A stretch of DNA of 64,000 bases from Parafrankia irregularis. Lineage in GTDB: Bacteria; Actinomycetota; Actinomycetes; Frankiales; Frankiaceae. Made by a program: the position numbers and the translations under genes. The notes below the pieces were generated by a model. It was given only the letters and a program-made list of their open reading frames with translations, ran no database searches and was not told the DNA's origin. The number at the start of each line of letters is the position of its first letter. Position 1 is the first letter of the stretch. Below are positions 33,800 through 42,301 of this stretch, one piece after another. The DNA is taken from assembly GCF_001536285.1 (NCBI RefSeq), contig NZ_FAOZ01000022.1, forward strand, positions 62,001-126,000. Reading direction: 5' to 3'.

Positions 33800-34215
33800 C
33801 GGCCGATCCTGAGGGCTGCCCGGTTCCGGACAGCCACCGGGCACGGATACCTAACGGGAATCCGATCATCCGGAACCGCCCGCCCGCAATAAGTGACACA
33901 CACGAGAACAAAGAGTCACCCGATTGGGGGTGACTCACAGGCTGAATGTGACCGTACCACTACTAGGACGATTGACCTGACCGCCCCAATTCAGTGAAGT
34001 TCTCAGAGTCAGCCAGAGCGGAAGACCACACAACGTGGCCAAGACGTACGCGATGAGGCGCCGACAGCAGACACGCTCGGACGCTTTGTTGACACGGTCG
34101 GCGACCGGAACCACAGGCCCCGCCCGACTCGAAGGATCTCGACGACTCCGAACACCCGGAAGCACGCCCACAGCACCGGGCCCGCGACTCCACGAACGCC
34201 GGGATGAAGGACTAG
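33800..34215. other. Intergenic region with a hairpin and lower G+C
   Basis: No convincing gene. GAGTCACCC (33913-33921) pairs with GGGTGACTC (33928-33936) across a six-base loop and may terminate the phosphodiesterase gene. Base composition from 33880 to 34110 is clearly lower in G+C than the flanks. Confidence 0.45.
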
Positions 34216-34413
34216 TCAGTCTTTGACGGCGACGTCGAGCATCTTCGCGGGAAAACCTGTCCGTTCCGCGACGTTCTCGATGGAGTACCCCTGCTCGACG
34301 AGGTCACGAGCCTGTTCGAGGGTCCAGCCCCGACCGGGGTCGACCCGACGGACGACCACCTCACTCGCCTGATGATGTTCCTGCGGCCAGCTCAGTCGCG
34401 CACGGCGTGCCAA
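34216..34413 (-). CDS. Small hypothetical protein with helix-turn-helix-like C-terminus (TTG start)
   Basis: A 65-residue protein starting (TTG) LARRARLSWPQEHH and ending GWTLEQARDLVEQGYSIENV and AERTGFPAKMLDVAVKD. The C-terminal half looks like a small HTH or phage-type repressor fold, but no known family is recalled. The TTG at 34413 is chosen because GGAGG stands seven bases upstream, a strong and well-placed ribosome site. The upstream in-frame extension to 34668 is arginine-rich and unlike a protein. The region around it is of unusual, lower G+C composition. Confidence 0.6.
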   Translation of the reverse strand: MARRARLSWPQEHHQASEVVVRRVDPGRGWTLEQARDLVEQGYSIENVAERTGFPAKMLDVAVKD

Positions 34414-34860
34414 CGGTCGACCTCCGAGGTTTTGACGGGCATTAGCGTTACCAGCCAAGGATAAGCCAGAAACGCGCCTTCCCGCTCCATGAACTTCGCG
34501 ATAGCGGCCACGCCAGAGTAATGCGCAACCGTCGCGGGGACACCCCCGTGTCCCCCACCACCTCCACACCATCATCTGGTCGCCGGACGGAGCCACCCGT
34601 CGGCACCGAAGCAGCCGCGTTACTTCGGCCGAGGTCGGCGTGGCGGGATGTCGGTTGGACATGTCCACTTAACTTGCCCGGCCGGTACTTGTCGGGCGAG
34701 TTGTTGTCCGGTAATGTCCACGGCTCACCTGAGACAGATGAGGACAAGTACACCCGGCACGTTGCTTCGCCGTGGCATCTCGCGCCCAGATCCCGCTGTC
34801 GCGGCATGAGCGCCCATCGCACCGTACCCCGCTGCGAACGGCGCCCGGCGGCGCCGAAGG
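34414..34860. other. Intergenic region with inverted repeats
   Basis: No gene is supported. GGACATGTCC (34657-34666) is a perfect palindrome. AACTTGCCCG (34671-34680) and CGGGCGAGTT (34693-34702) form an inverted repeat with one mismatch, and ATGTCCAC occurs at 34661 and 34714. This symmetric cluster could be the regulatory region of the small TTG-start gene. Confidence 0.45.
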
Positions 34861-36039
34861 TCATCCGCCGCCGACAGCGGTTCCTCCGCCAGCGGGAGCC
34901 GTTGGCACCCCTGGCGGGGGTGCCAACGGCTGCGACCGGCCCGCACCGCGGCGGCCGACGCCCTCACCACGGCCCCCGCCCTCACCACGCCTGTCTTCAG
35001 CGCGCTTACCCTCATCGCGCTCGCCCCCACCGCGCTTACCTTCATCGCGCTCGCCCCCACCGCGCTCGCCCTCACCGCGCTCGCCACCCGCGCCGTGGGA
35101 GCGCAGCAACGCGCGCCACTGTCGATCCGAGTGACTGGCCGGCCGGGTGGTGGCCAGAAAATCCTCCAGAACAGCCTGAAATCGGACCGGATCCGAGTGG
35201 TGCGGATAATGTCCGGCGTCTGGAAAGATCTCCAGGCGGCTTCCCGGCATGGCCACGTGCGCGATCCTGGCATGTTCCACCGGGATGACACCGTCGTGCT
35301 CACCCCACACGATCAGCGAGGGCATACCCGCGGCGAGATAGCACCGGTCGAGCATGGTGATCGCCTGTCCTCTGCCGTCCACGGCGGAACGCAGGGTGCG
35401 CAGGAACGCCTGCCGGGCCGTCGACGCCTGCAACGAGGCGAAGACCCGCATCAGATCGTCCGCGTCCCGGCCCACATCGGTGTGCAGCAGCCGCAGCGCG
35501 CCCACGACCATCGGGCTGACACCACGGACCGGCGCACTGGCCAACAGCGACAGCACATGGCCCGAGCCCGGGACCGTCGCGGCCCGCAGGAGCGGGTGCA
35601 GGTCCGGCCCGACACCTCCGGCCGAGACCAGGACAAGCCGTTCGCAGCGGGCCGGGAACTGGTAGGCGAACTGCATCGCCACTCCCCCGCCCAGCGAATG
35701 GCCGACGACGGTCACGCGCTCGATGCCCAGGACGGTGAGCAGGTCCCGCATCCCGCACGCATAGCCCGCGACCGAGTAGTCGCCCCGAGGCTTGTCCGAA
35801 AGGCCGTGCCCGAGCAGGTCCGGGGCTATCACCGTGTGGCTCCGTGCCAGCTCCGGGATCAGGTCACGCCAGGTTCCCGAGTTGTCCCCGATACCGTGGA
35901 TCAGCAGGAGTGCCGGGCCCCGGCCCGCCCGCAGATAGGCGCGCCGATATCCGTGCACGGTCACGAAGCGGCTGCGTAGATCCTTCCCGGCTCCTGGGCT
36001 CCGCGTGACCACACGCCGCTCTTCCCGACTTCCGGCCAC
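34861..36039 (-). CDS. Alpha/beta-fold hydrolase with charged low-complexity tail
   Basis: A 392-residue protein whose first 310 residues form an alpha/beta hydrolase: LLLIHGIGDNSGTW near residue 46, LLGHGLSDKPRGDYS near 75, nucleophile in VVGHSLGGGVAMQ near 113, acid in IVWGEHDGVIP near 245 and His in GHYPHHSDP near 273. Substrate unknown. The final 80 residues are an extreme Gly/Glu/Arg repeat (GERGEGERGGGERDEGK) and a Pro/Ala segment that reads through a perfect 14-bp hairpin at 34898-34930. The original stop may have been lost. The upstream neighbour is the aldehyde dehydrogenase, seven bases away. Confidence 0.83.
   Translation of the reverse strand: MAGSREERRVVTRSPGAGKDLRSRFVTVHGYRRAYLRAGRGPALLLIHGIGDNSGTWRDLIPELARSHTVIAPDLLGHGLSDKPRGDYSVAGYACGMRDLLTVLGIERVTVVGHSLGGGVAMQFAYQFPARCERLVLVSAGGVGPDLHPLLRAATVPGSGHVLSLLASAPVRGVSPMVVGALRLLHTDVGRDADDLMRVFASLQASTARQAFLRTLRSAVDGRGQAITMLDRCYLAAGMPSLIVWGEHDGVIPVEHARIAHVAMPGSRLEIFPDAGHYPHHSDPVRFQAVLEDFLATTRPASHSDRQWRALLRSHGAGGERGEGERGGGERDEGKRGGGERDEGKRAEDRRGEGGGRGEGVGRRGAGRSQPLAPPPGVPTAPAGGGTAVGGG
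34898..34930 (-). terminator. Perfect 14-bp hairpin inside the hydrolase 3' coding end
   Basis: GCCGTTGGCACCCC (34898-34911) pairs perfectly with 34917-34930 around a five-base loop. It lies within the open frame, 37 bases before the stop codon, and looks like a terminator overrun by a C-terminal extension. Confidence 0.55.
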
Positions 36040-36045
36040 CGACCG

Positions 36046-37533
36046 TCACCGCCGCCCGCCCTGGAATGCGAAGTTGTGCATGACGTGCTTGATACGGGTG
36101 TAGTCCTCGAGCCCGTAGACGGACAGATCCTTTCCATATCCACTCTTCTTGAACCCTCCATGCGGCATCTCCGCGACGATCGGAATGTGCGTGTTCACCC
36201 ACACGCAGCCGAAGTCGAGCCGCCGGGTGACACGCATCGCGCGCGAGTGGTCAGTTGTCCAGACGCTGGACGCAAGTCCGTACTCCACGCCGTTCGCCCA
36301 GGTCACAGCCTCGTCCTCGGACGAGAACGTCTGGACTGTCACCACGGGGCCGAACACCTCCTGCTGGACCAGCTCGTCCTCCTGGCGCAGCCCCGCGATG
36401 ACGGTGGCCGGGTAGAAGTACCCGGGCCGGTCATCGGTCGTGCCGCCGGCGAGCAGGCGGGCGTGCTCCGGCCTGCGCTCGACGAACCCGCTGACCCGCT
36501 CGAGCTGGCCGGCGCTGTTGAGGGGCCCGAAATCGGCGTCGGCGCCTGAGCCAGCGCCTGAGCCGGCTGCGGCGGGCGCTCCCGGCCGGCGGGGCGGGCC
36601 GGTGACGGTCACGCGCGCGGCCTCGGCGAGCGCGTTCGCCAACTCGTCGGCTATGCCTGGCCCGGCCAGTACCCGGGTGGCCGCCGTGCAGTCCTGCCCC
36701 GCGTTGAAGTACGCGGCACCGGCGATGGCGGGTGCCACCTCCGCCGGGTCGACGTCGTCGAAGACGATCACCGGCGCCTTGCCGCCGAGCTCCAGATGCA
36801 CCCGCTTGAGGGAGTCCGCCGCCGCCCGGGCGACCTCCATCCCGGCCCGGACGCTGCCGGTCACCGAAGCCATCGCGGGACCGGGATGGGCGACCATCGC
36901 ACGCCCGGTGTCACGGTCACCACAGACCACATTGAGCACACCCGGTGGCAGGAACTCCGCGGCGATCTCGGCCAGTAGCAGCGAGCTGGCCGGCGTGGTC
37001 TCCGCCGGTTTGAGCACGACCGTGTTCCCGGCGGCCAGTGCGGGCGCGACCTTCCAGACCGCCATCATCAACGGGTAGTTCCACGGCGTGACCTGAGCAC
37101 AGACCCCCACCGGCTCACGCCGGACGTAACTGGTGTGGTCCGCCAGGTACTCCCCGGCGGCACGTCCCTCCAGCAGCCGGGCGGCTCCGGCGAAGAACCG
37201 GATCTGGTCGGCCGACGGCGCGATCTCCTCATCCAGGGTGAGCTGAAGCGGTTTCCCGGTGTTCGCGCACTCCATCGCGGCGATCTGGTCCGCCCGGCTC
37301 TCGACGGCGTCCGCCAGCCGCAGCAACGCACGGGACCGCTCGCCCGGGGTGGTGTACCGCCATTCCTCGAAGGCCTCCGCCGCGGCGCGTACGGCCGTGT
37401 CGACGTCCGCCTCCGCGGAGATCGGCGCGTGGGCGAGGATCTCACCGGTGGAGGGATCCAGTACCGGCATTGTCCGGCCATCCCGCGACGGCACCGACTT
37501 CCCGCCGACGAAGTTGTTCAGCGTCCGGTCCAT
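36046..37533 (-). CDS. Aldehyde dehydrogenase, gamma-aminobutyraldehyde dehydrogenase-like
   Basis: A 495-residue NAD-dependent aldehyde dehydrogenase. QVTPWNYPLMMAVWKVAPAL near residue 145, the catalytic Glu in HLELGGKAPVIVF near 247 and the nucleophile Cys in NAGQDCTAATRVL near 281 are present; KKSGYGKDLSVYGLEDYTRI near the C-terminus is typical of aminobutyraldehyde/betaine aldehyde types. An Ala/Gly/Ser insert lies near 325-340. With the flanking FAD oxidoreductase and class-III aminotransferase it suggests conversion of a polyamine-derived aldehyde to a GABA-type acid; this is inferred. ATG at 37533 with AGAAGGCGG upstream. Confidence 0.9.
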   Translation of the reverse strand: MDRTLNNFVGGKSVPSRDGRTMPVLDPSTGEILAHAPISAEADVDTAVRAAAEAFEEWRYTTPGERSRALLRLADAVESRADQIAAMECANTGKPLQLTLDEEIAPSADQIRFFAGAARLLEGRAAGEYLADHTSYVRREPVGVCAQVTPWNYPLMMAVWKVAPALAAGNTVVLKPAETTPASSLLLAEIAAEFLPPGVLNVVCGDRDTGRAMVAHPGPAMASVTGSVRAGMEVARAAADSLKRVHLELGGKAPVIVFDDVDPAEVAPAIAGAAYFNAGQDCTAATRVLAGPGIADELANALAEAARVTVTGPPRRPGAPAAAGSGAGSGADADFGPLNSAGQLERVSGFVERRPEHARLLAGGTTDDRPGYFYPATVIAGLRQEDELVQQEVFGPVVTVQTFSSEDEAVTWANGVEYGLASSVWTTDHSRAMRVTRRLDFGCVWVNTHIPIVAEMPHGGFKKSGYGKDLSVYGLEDYTRIKHVMHNFAFQGGRR

Positions 37534-37851
37534 CCGCCTTCTCCCTCTGCTGGCGTTCAGTGCGCGCTTCCTCGGGTCCAAGGCCCCTACCCATCGGACC
37601 CGATGGTTCCACGAACCTTTCGGCGCGGATAGCGTGCCGGGCCGACTCCTGGACAATCGAAACCTTCGTTAATGGGCGTTTTGGAAGTCGCTCAGAAACC
37701 CGCTGTCGGCCCCGGCATCGCGGGGATGCGACCCTGATGCGGGTCCCGGGACGGATGCGGGGCCCGGGGACCGGGGACCGCGGTGGTTGCGGTCGCGCGC
37801 CTGGACCGGCAGCCACGACGACCGGCACGTCCCAGCGGAGGCACGGACACC
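37534..37851. other. Divergent promoter region of the amine-catabolism cluster
   Basis: A 318-base spacer between the divergent aldehyde dehydrogenase and FAD oxidoreductase genes. No gene is seen. It presumably carries both promoters; no clear Lrp-type operator could be picked out. GGAGG at 37837 is the oxidoreductase ribosome site. Confidence 0.5.
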
Positions 37852-39294
37852 GTGAGCGACAGCGACACCCGACCGATCGAGACCGGACCGATCGAGACCG
37901 GACCAGGCGAGACCGGGCCGGACGAGACCGGATCGGACGACGCCCGACCAGGCGACAGCGGCGCGGACCGCGCATTGGTGAGCCCGACCGGCTGGTCGCT
38001 GTGGGCCGGTGCCCCGGACGAGTCGGGCCGCCCGCTCGGTCCCCGCGCCCGCGGCGCCCTCACCGCCGACGTCTGCGTGGTGGGTGCTGGCTATACCGGC
38101 CTCTGGACCGCCTACCACCTCGCCCGCACCCATCCGGCGCTGCGGGTGGTCGTCGTCGAGAAGGAGACCGTCGGCTTCGGCGCGTCCGGGCGCAACGGGG
38201 GCTGGTGCTCGGCGCTGTTCCCGACCGCCGCGCTCGCCGCGCAGATGCGTCCCGCGCTGGCGGCGACCATCGACGAGATCGGGGCGATCGCCCTCGAGGA
38301 GGGCATCGACTGCGACTTCGTCAAGGCCGGGACGCTGCGCGTGGCCACGACGCCGGCCCAGGCGACCCGCCTGCGCCGCACCGCGGGCACCGAGTGGCTG
38401 GACGCGAACGAGGTCGCCGGGATCGTCCGGGTCGCCGGGGCCGAGGGCGGGGTGCTCGACCCTGACTGCGCGGTGCTGCATCCGGGCCGCCTCGTGCGCG
38501 GGCTCGCGGCCGCCGCCGAGCGCCGCGGGGTAACGGTGTTCGAACGCAGCCCAGCCCGCCGCATCGTTCCGGGGCGGGTGGTCCTCGACGGCGGGGTCGT
38601 GCGCGCCGACGTCATCGTGCGCGCCACCGAGGGCTACACCGCCACGTTGCCGGGGCTGCGCCGCGAGGTCGTGCCGATCTACTCCCTGGTCGTGGCGACC
38701 GAGCCGCTGGGCCCCGCGACATGGGACGAGATCGGCTGGGAGCGCAGGGTGGCGGTGACCGACGACCGGCACATGATCATCTATGCGCAGCGCACCGCCG
38801 ACGGGCGGATCGTGCTCGGCGGCGAGGGCACGCCGTACCACTTCGGCTCCCGGATCAACCCGTCCTTCGACGTCGAGCCGGCCATCTTCGACCAGCTGCG
38901 GCAGACCCTCGCCACGTTGTTCCCAGCCGCGGCGACGGCTCGGATCACACACCGCTGGGGCGGGCCGCTGGGCGTGCCCCGCGACTGGACACCATCGGTC
39001 CACCTGGACCGCGCGACGGGGCTGGCACACGCCGGCGGCTACGTCGGGGACGGGGTGGCGGCGAGCGCGCTGGCCGGCCAGACCCTGGCCGAGCTGATCA
39101 CGGGGCGCAGCTCGGAGCGGACCGGCCTGCCCTGGGTGCGCGGCGAACGGCGGCGCTGGGAGCCGGAGCCGCTGCGATGGCTCGGCATCACCGGCGGCAC
39201 CCGGCTGGCCCGCGCGGTCGACGCCAGGGAGAACCGCACCGGTCGGCCGTCCCGGCTCGGTTCCGTCCTGGCGGCGCTCACCGGGGGCCACTGA
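37852..39294 (+). CDS. FAD-dependent amine/amino-acid oxidoreductase (DAO family, PuuB-like)
   Basis: A 480-residue FAD oxidoreductase. The dinucleotide motif VCVVGAGYTGLWTAYHLA is near residue 74, followed by the FAD-ribose Glu in VVVVEKETVGFGASGRNGGW. The C-terminal FAD segment is GLAHAGGYVGDGVAAS near 388. It resembles gamma-glutamylputrescine oxidase and other secondary-amine oxidases. The N-terminal 40 residues contain a PxETG repeat encoded by 15-bp tandem units. GTG 37852 has GGAGG ten bases upstream. The neighbouring aldehyde dehydrogenase and aminotransferase fit a single amine-degrading pathway. Confidence 0.87.
   Translation: MSDSDTRPIETGPIETGPGETGPDETGSDDARPGDSGADRALVSPTGWSLWAGAPDESGRPLGPRARGALTADVCVVGAGYTGLWTAYHLARTHPALRVVVVEKETVGFGASGRNGGWCSALFPTAALAAQMRPALAATIDEIGAIALEEGIDCDFVKAGTLRVATTPAQATRLRRTAGTEWLDANEVAGIVRVAGAEGGVLDPDCAVLHPGRLVRGLAAAAERRGVTVFERSPARRIVPGRVVLDGGVVRADVIVRATEGYTATLPGLRREVVPIYSLVVATEPLGPATWDEIGWERRVAVTDDRHMIIYAQRTADGRIVLGGEGTPYHFGSRINPSFDVEPAIFDQLRQTLATLFPAAATARITHRWGGPLGVPRDWTPSVHLDRATGLAHAGGYVGDGVAASALAGQTLAELITGRSSERTGLPWVRGERRRWEPEPLRWLGITGGTRLARAVDARENRTGRPSRLGSVLAALTGGH
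37871..37930. repeat. Four in-frame 15-bp tandem repeats at the oxidoreductase N-terminus
   Basis: Units GACCGATCGAGACCG at 37871 and 37886 are identical. Those at 37901 and 37916 are diverged. They encode the five-residue repeat (I/G/D)ETGP. Confidence 0.85.
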
Positions 39295-39367
39295 CCGCGG
39301 GACACCGAACGGGCCGCTGCATGCGACGCGGCGCGCTGCCGACAGCGGCTGCCAGTGACAGCGGCCG

Positions 39368-39413
39368 CCAGCGGCACTGTCAGCGGCCCGCAGCCAGCGG
39401 CACTGTCAGCGGC
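39368..39413. repeat. 20-bp direct repeat at the aminotransferase 3' end
   Basis: CCAGCGGCACTGTCAGCGGC occurs identically at 39368-39387 and 39394-39413. The second copy covers the stop codon of the minus-strand aminotransferase gene. The region is otherwise the 110-base spacer between convergent genes. Confidence 0.8.
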
Positions 39414-40812
39414 GGGCGAGGTCCCCCGCCATCACGTCCAGGCTGTCCAGGTAGCGGTCGACGTCCGCGTCGGTGTGCTGCACGGACAACGTCCACTCCT
39501 CCTCGCGGCCGGGAGCCATCAGCACCGCCCGGTTCGCGTTGTAGAGCCAGGCGAGCTCCGGGAGGGCCGCGTTCTGGTGCGCCATGAACGAGGTGTAGTC
39601 GCGGATCGGGGCGTCGGTGAAGTGGACGCAGCCCTTGGAGCTGATCCCGACCGGGTAACCAGCCAGGCCGTGCCGGGCCAGGATGTCGCGGCAGCCCGCC
39701 ATCAGCCGGTCGTTGAGCCGGTCCAGGTGGGTGTACGCCTCGGGGGTCAGCACCTCCAGCAGGTTCGCGCGCGCCGCCGCCATCGCCAGGGGGTTCCCGT
39801 TGTAGGTACCGACCTGCTTCACCTTGTCCGAGGCGACCACCGCCATCAGCTCCTCGGTGGCGCCGATGGCGCCGGTCGGCAGCCCGCCGCCGAGCGCCTT
39901 GGCGAGGGTCACCATGTCCGGGAGCACGCCGAACCGCTCGACCGCGCCGCCGGCGGCGACGCACAGGCCGGTCTTGACCTCGTCGAAGATGAGCACGATG
40001 CCGTGCCTGCGGGTGATCTCACGGACGGCCTGCAGATACCCGGGCTCGGGCAGCACGACTCCCAGGTTCATCATGGCCGCTTCCATGATCACACAGGCGG
40101 GCTTGCGGCCCTCGGCCTCGAGCGCCTCGATTCGTCGTTCCATCGCGGCGGCGTCGTTGAAGGGCACCGCCACGGTGAGGTCGACGACGGCCTGGGGGAT
40201 TCCCGCGCCGTAGCTGAGGGAGTTCATCCGGTCGGGCGGGCCGATGTCGTCGTACGGCGCACCGATGGAGACCATCACGTAGTCGTGGTGCCCGTGGTAC
40301 GAGCCGAAGATCTTCACGATGGGGTCGCGGCCGGTCGCCCCGCGGGCGATCCGGATCGCGTCCATGGTCGCCTCTGAGCCGGAGTTGACGAAACGCCACT
40401 GCGGCAGGCCGAAGCGGCGGGCCAGTTCCTCGCTGACGACCACGGAGTCCTCGGTCGGCATGGCGAAGTGTGATCCGAGCGGGATCCGTTCACTCACGGC
40501 CCGCACGATCGCCGGGTGCGCGTGGCCCTGCACCATCGAGCCGTACCCGTTGTGGAAGTCGGAGTACTCGTTGCCGTCGACGTCCCACACCCGCGAGCCA
40601 CTGCCGCGGGTGAGATAGATCGGCCAGGGCTCGCGGGCCTGGTAGGACGACGGGACCCCGCCGGTCATCGTCCGCGCCGCCCGGGCGTGCAGGGCCCGCG
40701 ACCCCTGCGTACGGCTCTCCAGCGCACGCTCCTCGCGCGCCATCAGGCCGGCGATCGTCTCGGCGGAAACGTCGGGACGAGAAGCCAGGGTCGTCGCGTC
40801 CGGAACCATCAC
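39406..40812 (-). CDS. Class-III (glutamate-1-semialdehyde-type) PLP aminotransferase
   Basis: A 468-residue aminotransferase resembling HemL in sequence but with a catabolic context. Conserved parts are DGNEYSDFHNGYGSMVQGHA near residue 80, WRFVNSGSEATMDAIRIARG near 139, GSYHGHHDY near 170, LIFDEVKTGL near 275 and the PLP lysine in MVTLAKALGGGLPTGA near 303. Its neighbours (aldehyde dehydrogenase, amine oxidase, Lrp regulator) suggest an omega-amino-acid or polyamine substrate such as GABA or putrescine instead of tetrapyrrole synthesis. Divergent from the Lrp gene by 187 bases, so probably its target. Start at 40812; the next codon is also ATG. Confidence 0.88.
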   Translation of the reverse strand: MMVPDATTLASRPDVSAETIAGLMAREERALESRTQGSRALHARAARTMTGGVPSSYQAREPWPIYLTRGSGSRVWDVDGNEYSDFHNGYGSMVQGHAHPAIVRAVSERIPLGSHFAMPTEDSVVVSEELARRFGLPQWRFVNSGSEATMDAIRIARGATGRDPIVKIFGSYHGHHDYVMVSIGAPYDDIGPPDRMNSLSYGAGIPQAVVDLTVAVPFNDAAAMERRIEALEAEGRKPACVIMEAAMMNLGVVLPEPGYLQAVREITRRHGIVLIFDEVKTGLCVAAGGAVERFGVLPDMVTLAKALGGGLPTGAIGATEELMAVVASDKVKQVGTYNGNPLAMAAARANLLEVLTPEAYTHLDRLNDRLMAGCRDILARHGLAGYPVGISSKGCVHFTDAPIRDYTSFMAHQNAALPELAWLYNANRAVLMAPGREEEWTLSVQHTDADVDRYLDSLDVMAGDLARR

Positions 40813-40999
40813 CGCGCCCTCCTCTGCTGTCGCCTACTGAAATCGTAGACCCAGGATGGCGTTTACAATGGAATCGGTGGAAAGCAAGGGTTGTGAAGAC
40901 CGCATCCCTATTGGTGCCACGACCGCAATACGATGACACACAGCGAGTAACCACCCCACAATCGACGTCCGTCGGACGAACCATCCAGGAGGATGTCGC

Positions 41000-41488
41000 G
41001 TGCAGCCACGCCGGTCGCCCGGTCAGCGCCAGGCAGCCGAGCCGCTGCTGGATGACATCAACAAGGCGATCATCGAGCAGCTCCAGCAGGACGGGCGGCG
41101 CTCCTACGCCTCGATGGCCGCCAGCGTCGGTCTGTCGGAGGCGGCGGTGCGCCAACGCGTCCAGCGCCTCCTCGACGCCGGCGTCATGCAGATCGTCGCG
41201 GTAACCGATCCACTGCGTGTCGGCTTCCGCCGCGAGGCCATGGTCGGCGTCCGGGTCTCCGGCGACACCCGCGAGGTCGCCGACGCGCTCGCCCAGCTGC
41301 CCGAGGTCGACTACGTCGTGCTCACCGCGGGCACCTTCGACATCCTGGTCGAGCTGGTGGCCGAGGACGACGAGCACCTGCTGTCCCTGATCAACGATCA
41401 GATCCGGGCGCTGCCGCAGGTCAGGGAGACGGAGACGTTCGTCTACCTGCGCCTGGTCAAGCAGACCTACTCCTGGGGCGCCCGCTGA
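41000..41488 (+). CDS. Lrp/AsnC-family transcriptional regulator
   Basis: A 162-residue Lrp-family regulator. The N-terminal HTH is YASMAASVGLSEAAVRQRV near residues 35-53 after LDDINKAIIEQLQQDGRRS. The RAM ligand domain follows (AMVGVRVSGDTREVADALAQ; VVLTAGTFDILVELVAEDDE). The GTG at 41000 has AGGAGGA upstream. Divergent orientation to the class-III aminotransferase is the usual arrangement for a local feed-forward regulator sensing the amine or amino acid. The effector is unknown. Confidence 0.92.
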   Translation: MQPRRSPGQRQAAEPLLDDINKAIIEQLQQDGRRSYASMAASVGLSEAAVRQRVQRLLDAGVMQIVAVTDPLRVGFRREAMVGVRVSGDTREVADALAQLPEVDYVVLTAGTFDILVELVAEDDEHLLSLINDQIRALPQVRETETFVYLRLVKQTYSWGAR

Positions 41489-41601
41489 CGGCGGGGCGTC
41501 GACAAAACGACAAGAACCACCCGCGAGCAACCATGAAGAGCCAACGGGAGTCCAACCCTTCACGAGAACTGGTTGCTTCCGGCTCGATCGAAGAGGAGAC
41601 C

Positions 41602-41862
41602 ATGGCGCTCGTCCACCATGACCCGCGGGACGGCATCCTGATCACGAAGATCGGGCAGGCGGAGATCACTGTCCGGCCTGAGCCTCCCGCCAGCACAGGC
41701 GCGGCACCCGTCGTCCTGCTGCGGGTCGACGCCCCGATGCTCGACAGCCTGGCCGCGGCCTATCTCGACCCCGACGAGGCCCGCGCCCTGGCCCGATCAC
41801 TGCTGTGGGCGGCCGACCAGCTGCGCCCGGCAAGCCCCTGGCGGACGCCCCCACGACCGTGA
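41602..41862 (+). CDS. Small conserved hypothetical protein
   Basis: An 86-residue protein, MALVHHDPRDGILITKIGQA onward, with a beta-rich middle (EITVRPEPP, VVLLRVDAPMLDSLAAAYLD) and a helical end (DEARALARSLLWAADQLRP). It has no cysteines or membrane segments. I do not recognise the family. The ATG at 41602 is chosen because GAAGAGGAGACC gives a strong ribosome site; an upstream ATG at 41533 lacks one. It follows the Lrp gene by 113 bases and could be co-transcribed. Confidence 0.65.
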   Translation: MALVHHDPRDGILITKIGQAEITVRPEPPASTGAAPVVLLRVDAPMLDSLAAAYLDPDEARALARSLLWAADQLRPASPWRTPPRP

Positions 41863-41941
41863 CAGGCGCGGGCGGGACCGGCGCGCCTGTCGGACGCGGC
41901 CAGCGATCCAGCGGAGCGGTCAGCGGTCCAGCGGTCCAGCG

Positions 41942-42189
41942 TCAGCCGAACTGGTAGCGGATTGGCGGATGGCTAAGCCCGCCGGCCACGATGGACGCGA
42001 CCTGCCGCGGCTCTCGACGTTCTCGATCGGCAGCGGCCGGCCGTCGATCGTGGCGTTGAGGATGAGCGAGGCGATGTCCTCGCCCAGGTGCTCGCGCCGG
42101 TCGTCGCGGGCAAGCTGAGCCGAGCGGGGCGACCGGCCACCGTCAGATGGCAGCCGCGTTCGTTCCTGGAGCGCGAACCTCGCCCGCAC
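41942..42189 (-). pseudogene. Cytochrome P450-like relic with internal deletion
   Basis: On the minus strand, one frame encodes AQLARDDRREHLGEDIASL and then ILNATIDGRPLPIENVE, which resembles the segment preceding the I-helix of P450s. Shifting frame at about 42000 continues with PRQVASIVAGGLSHPPIRYQFG-type sequence and a stop, resembling a P450 C-terminus. The I-helix, ExxR and heme-cysteine regions between them are missing. Neither part has a plausible start. Assignment is by eye and tentative. Confidence 0.4.
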
Positions 42190-42301
42190 GACCCGACTGT
42201 CGATCTTGACCGGGCATCAGCGCCAGCACGCGGACCTCGCGGAATGTCGTCCCGGTAATTATTCAGATGCGGAGAACCGGTACCCGCGCCACTGTTTCGG
42301 A

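Noticed and set aside
33935-34171. 78-codon minus-strand frame with a partly hydrophobic stretch
   Set aside because: It lacks a ribosome site and a clear start. The hydrophobic part is short, and the frame overlaps an equally weak plus-strand frame.
37669-39291. 540-codon minus-strand frame opposite the FAD oxidoreductase
   Set aside because: Shadow of the oxidoreductase gene; its composition is low-information Gly/Arg/Pro/Val.
36046-41488. Possible tetrapyrrole synthesis cluster because of the HemL-like aminotransferase
   Set aside because: No other hem genes are present, and the neighbours are amine-catabolic enzymes with an Lrp regulator.
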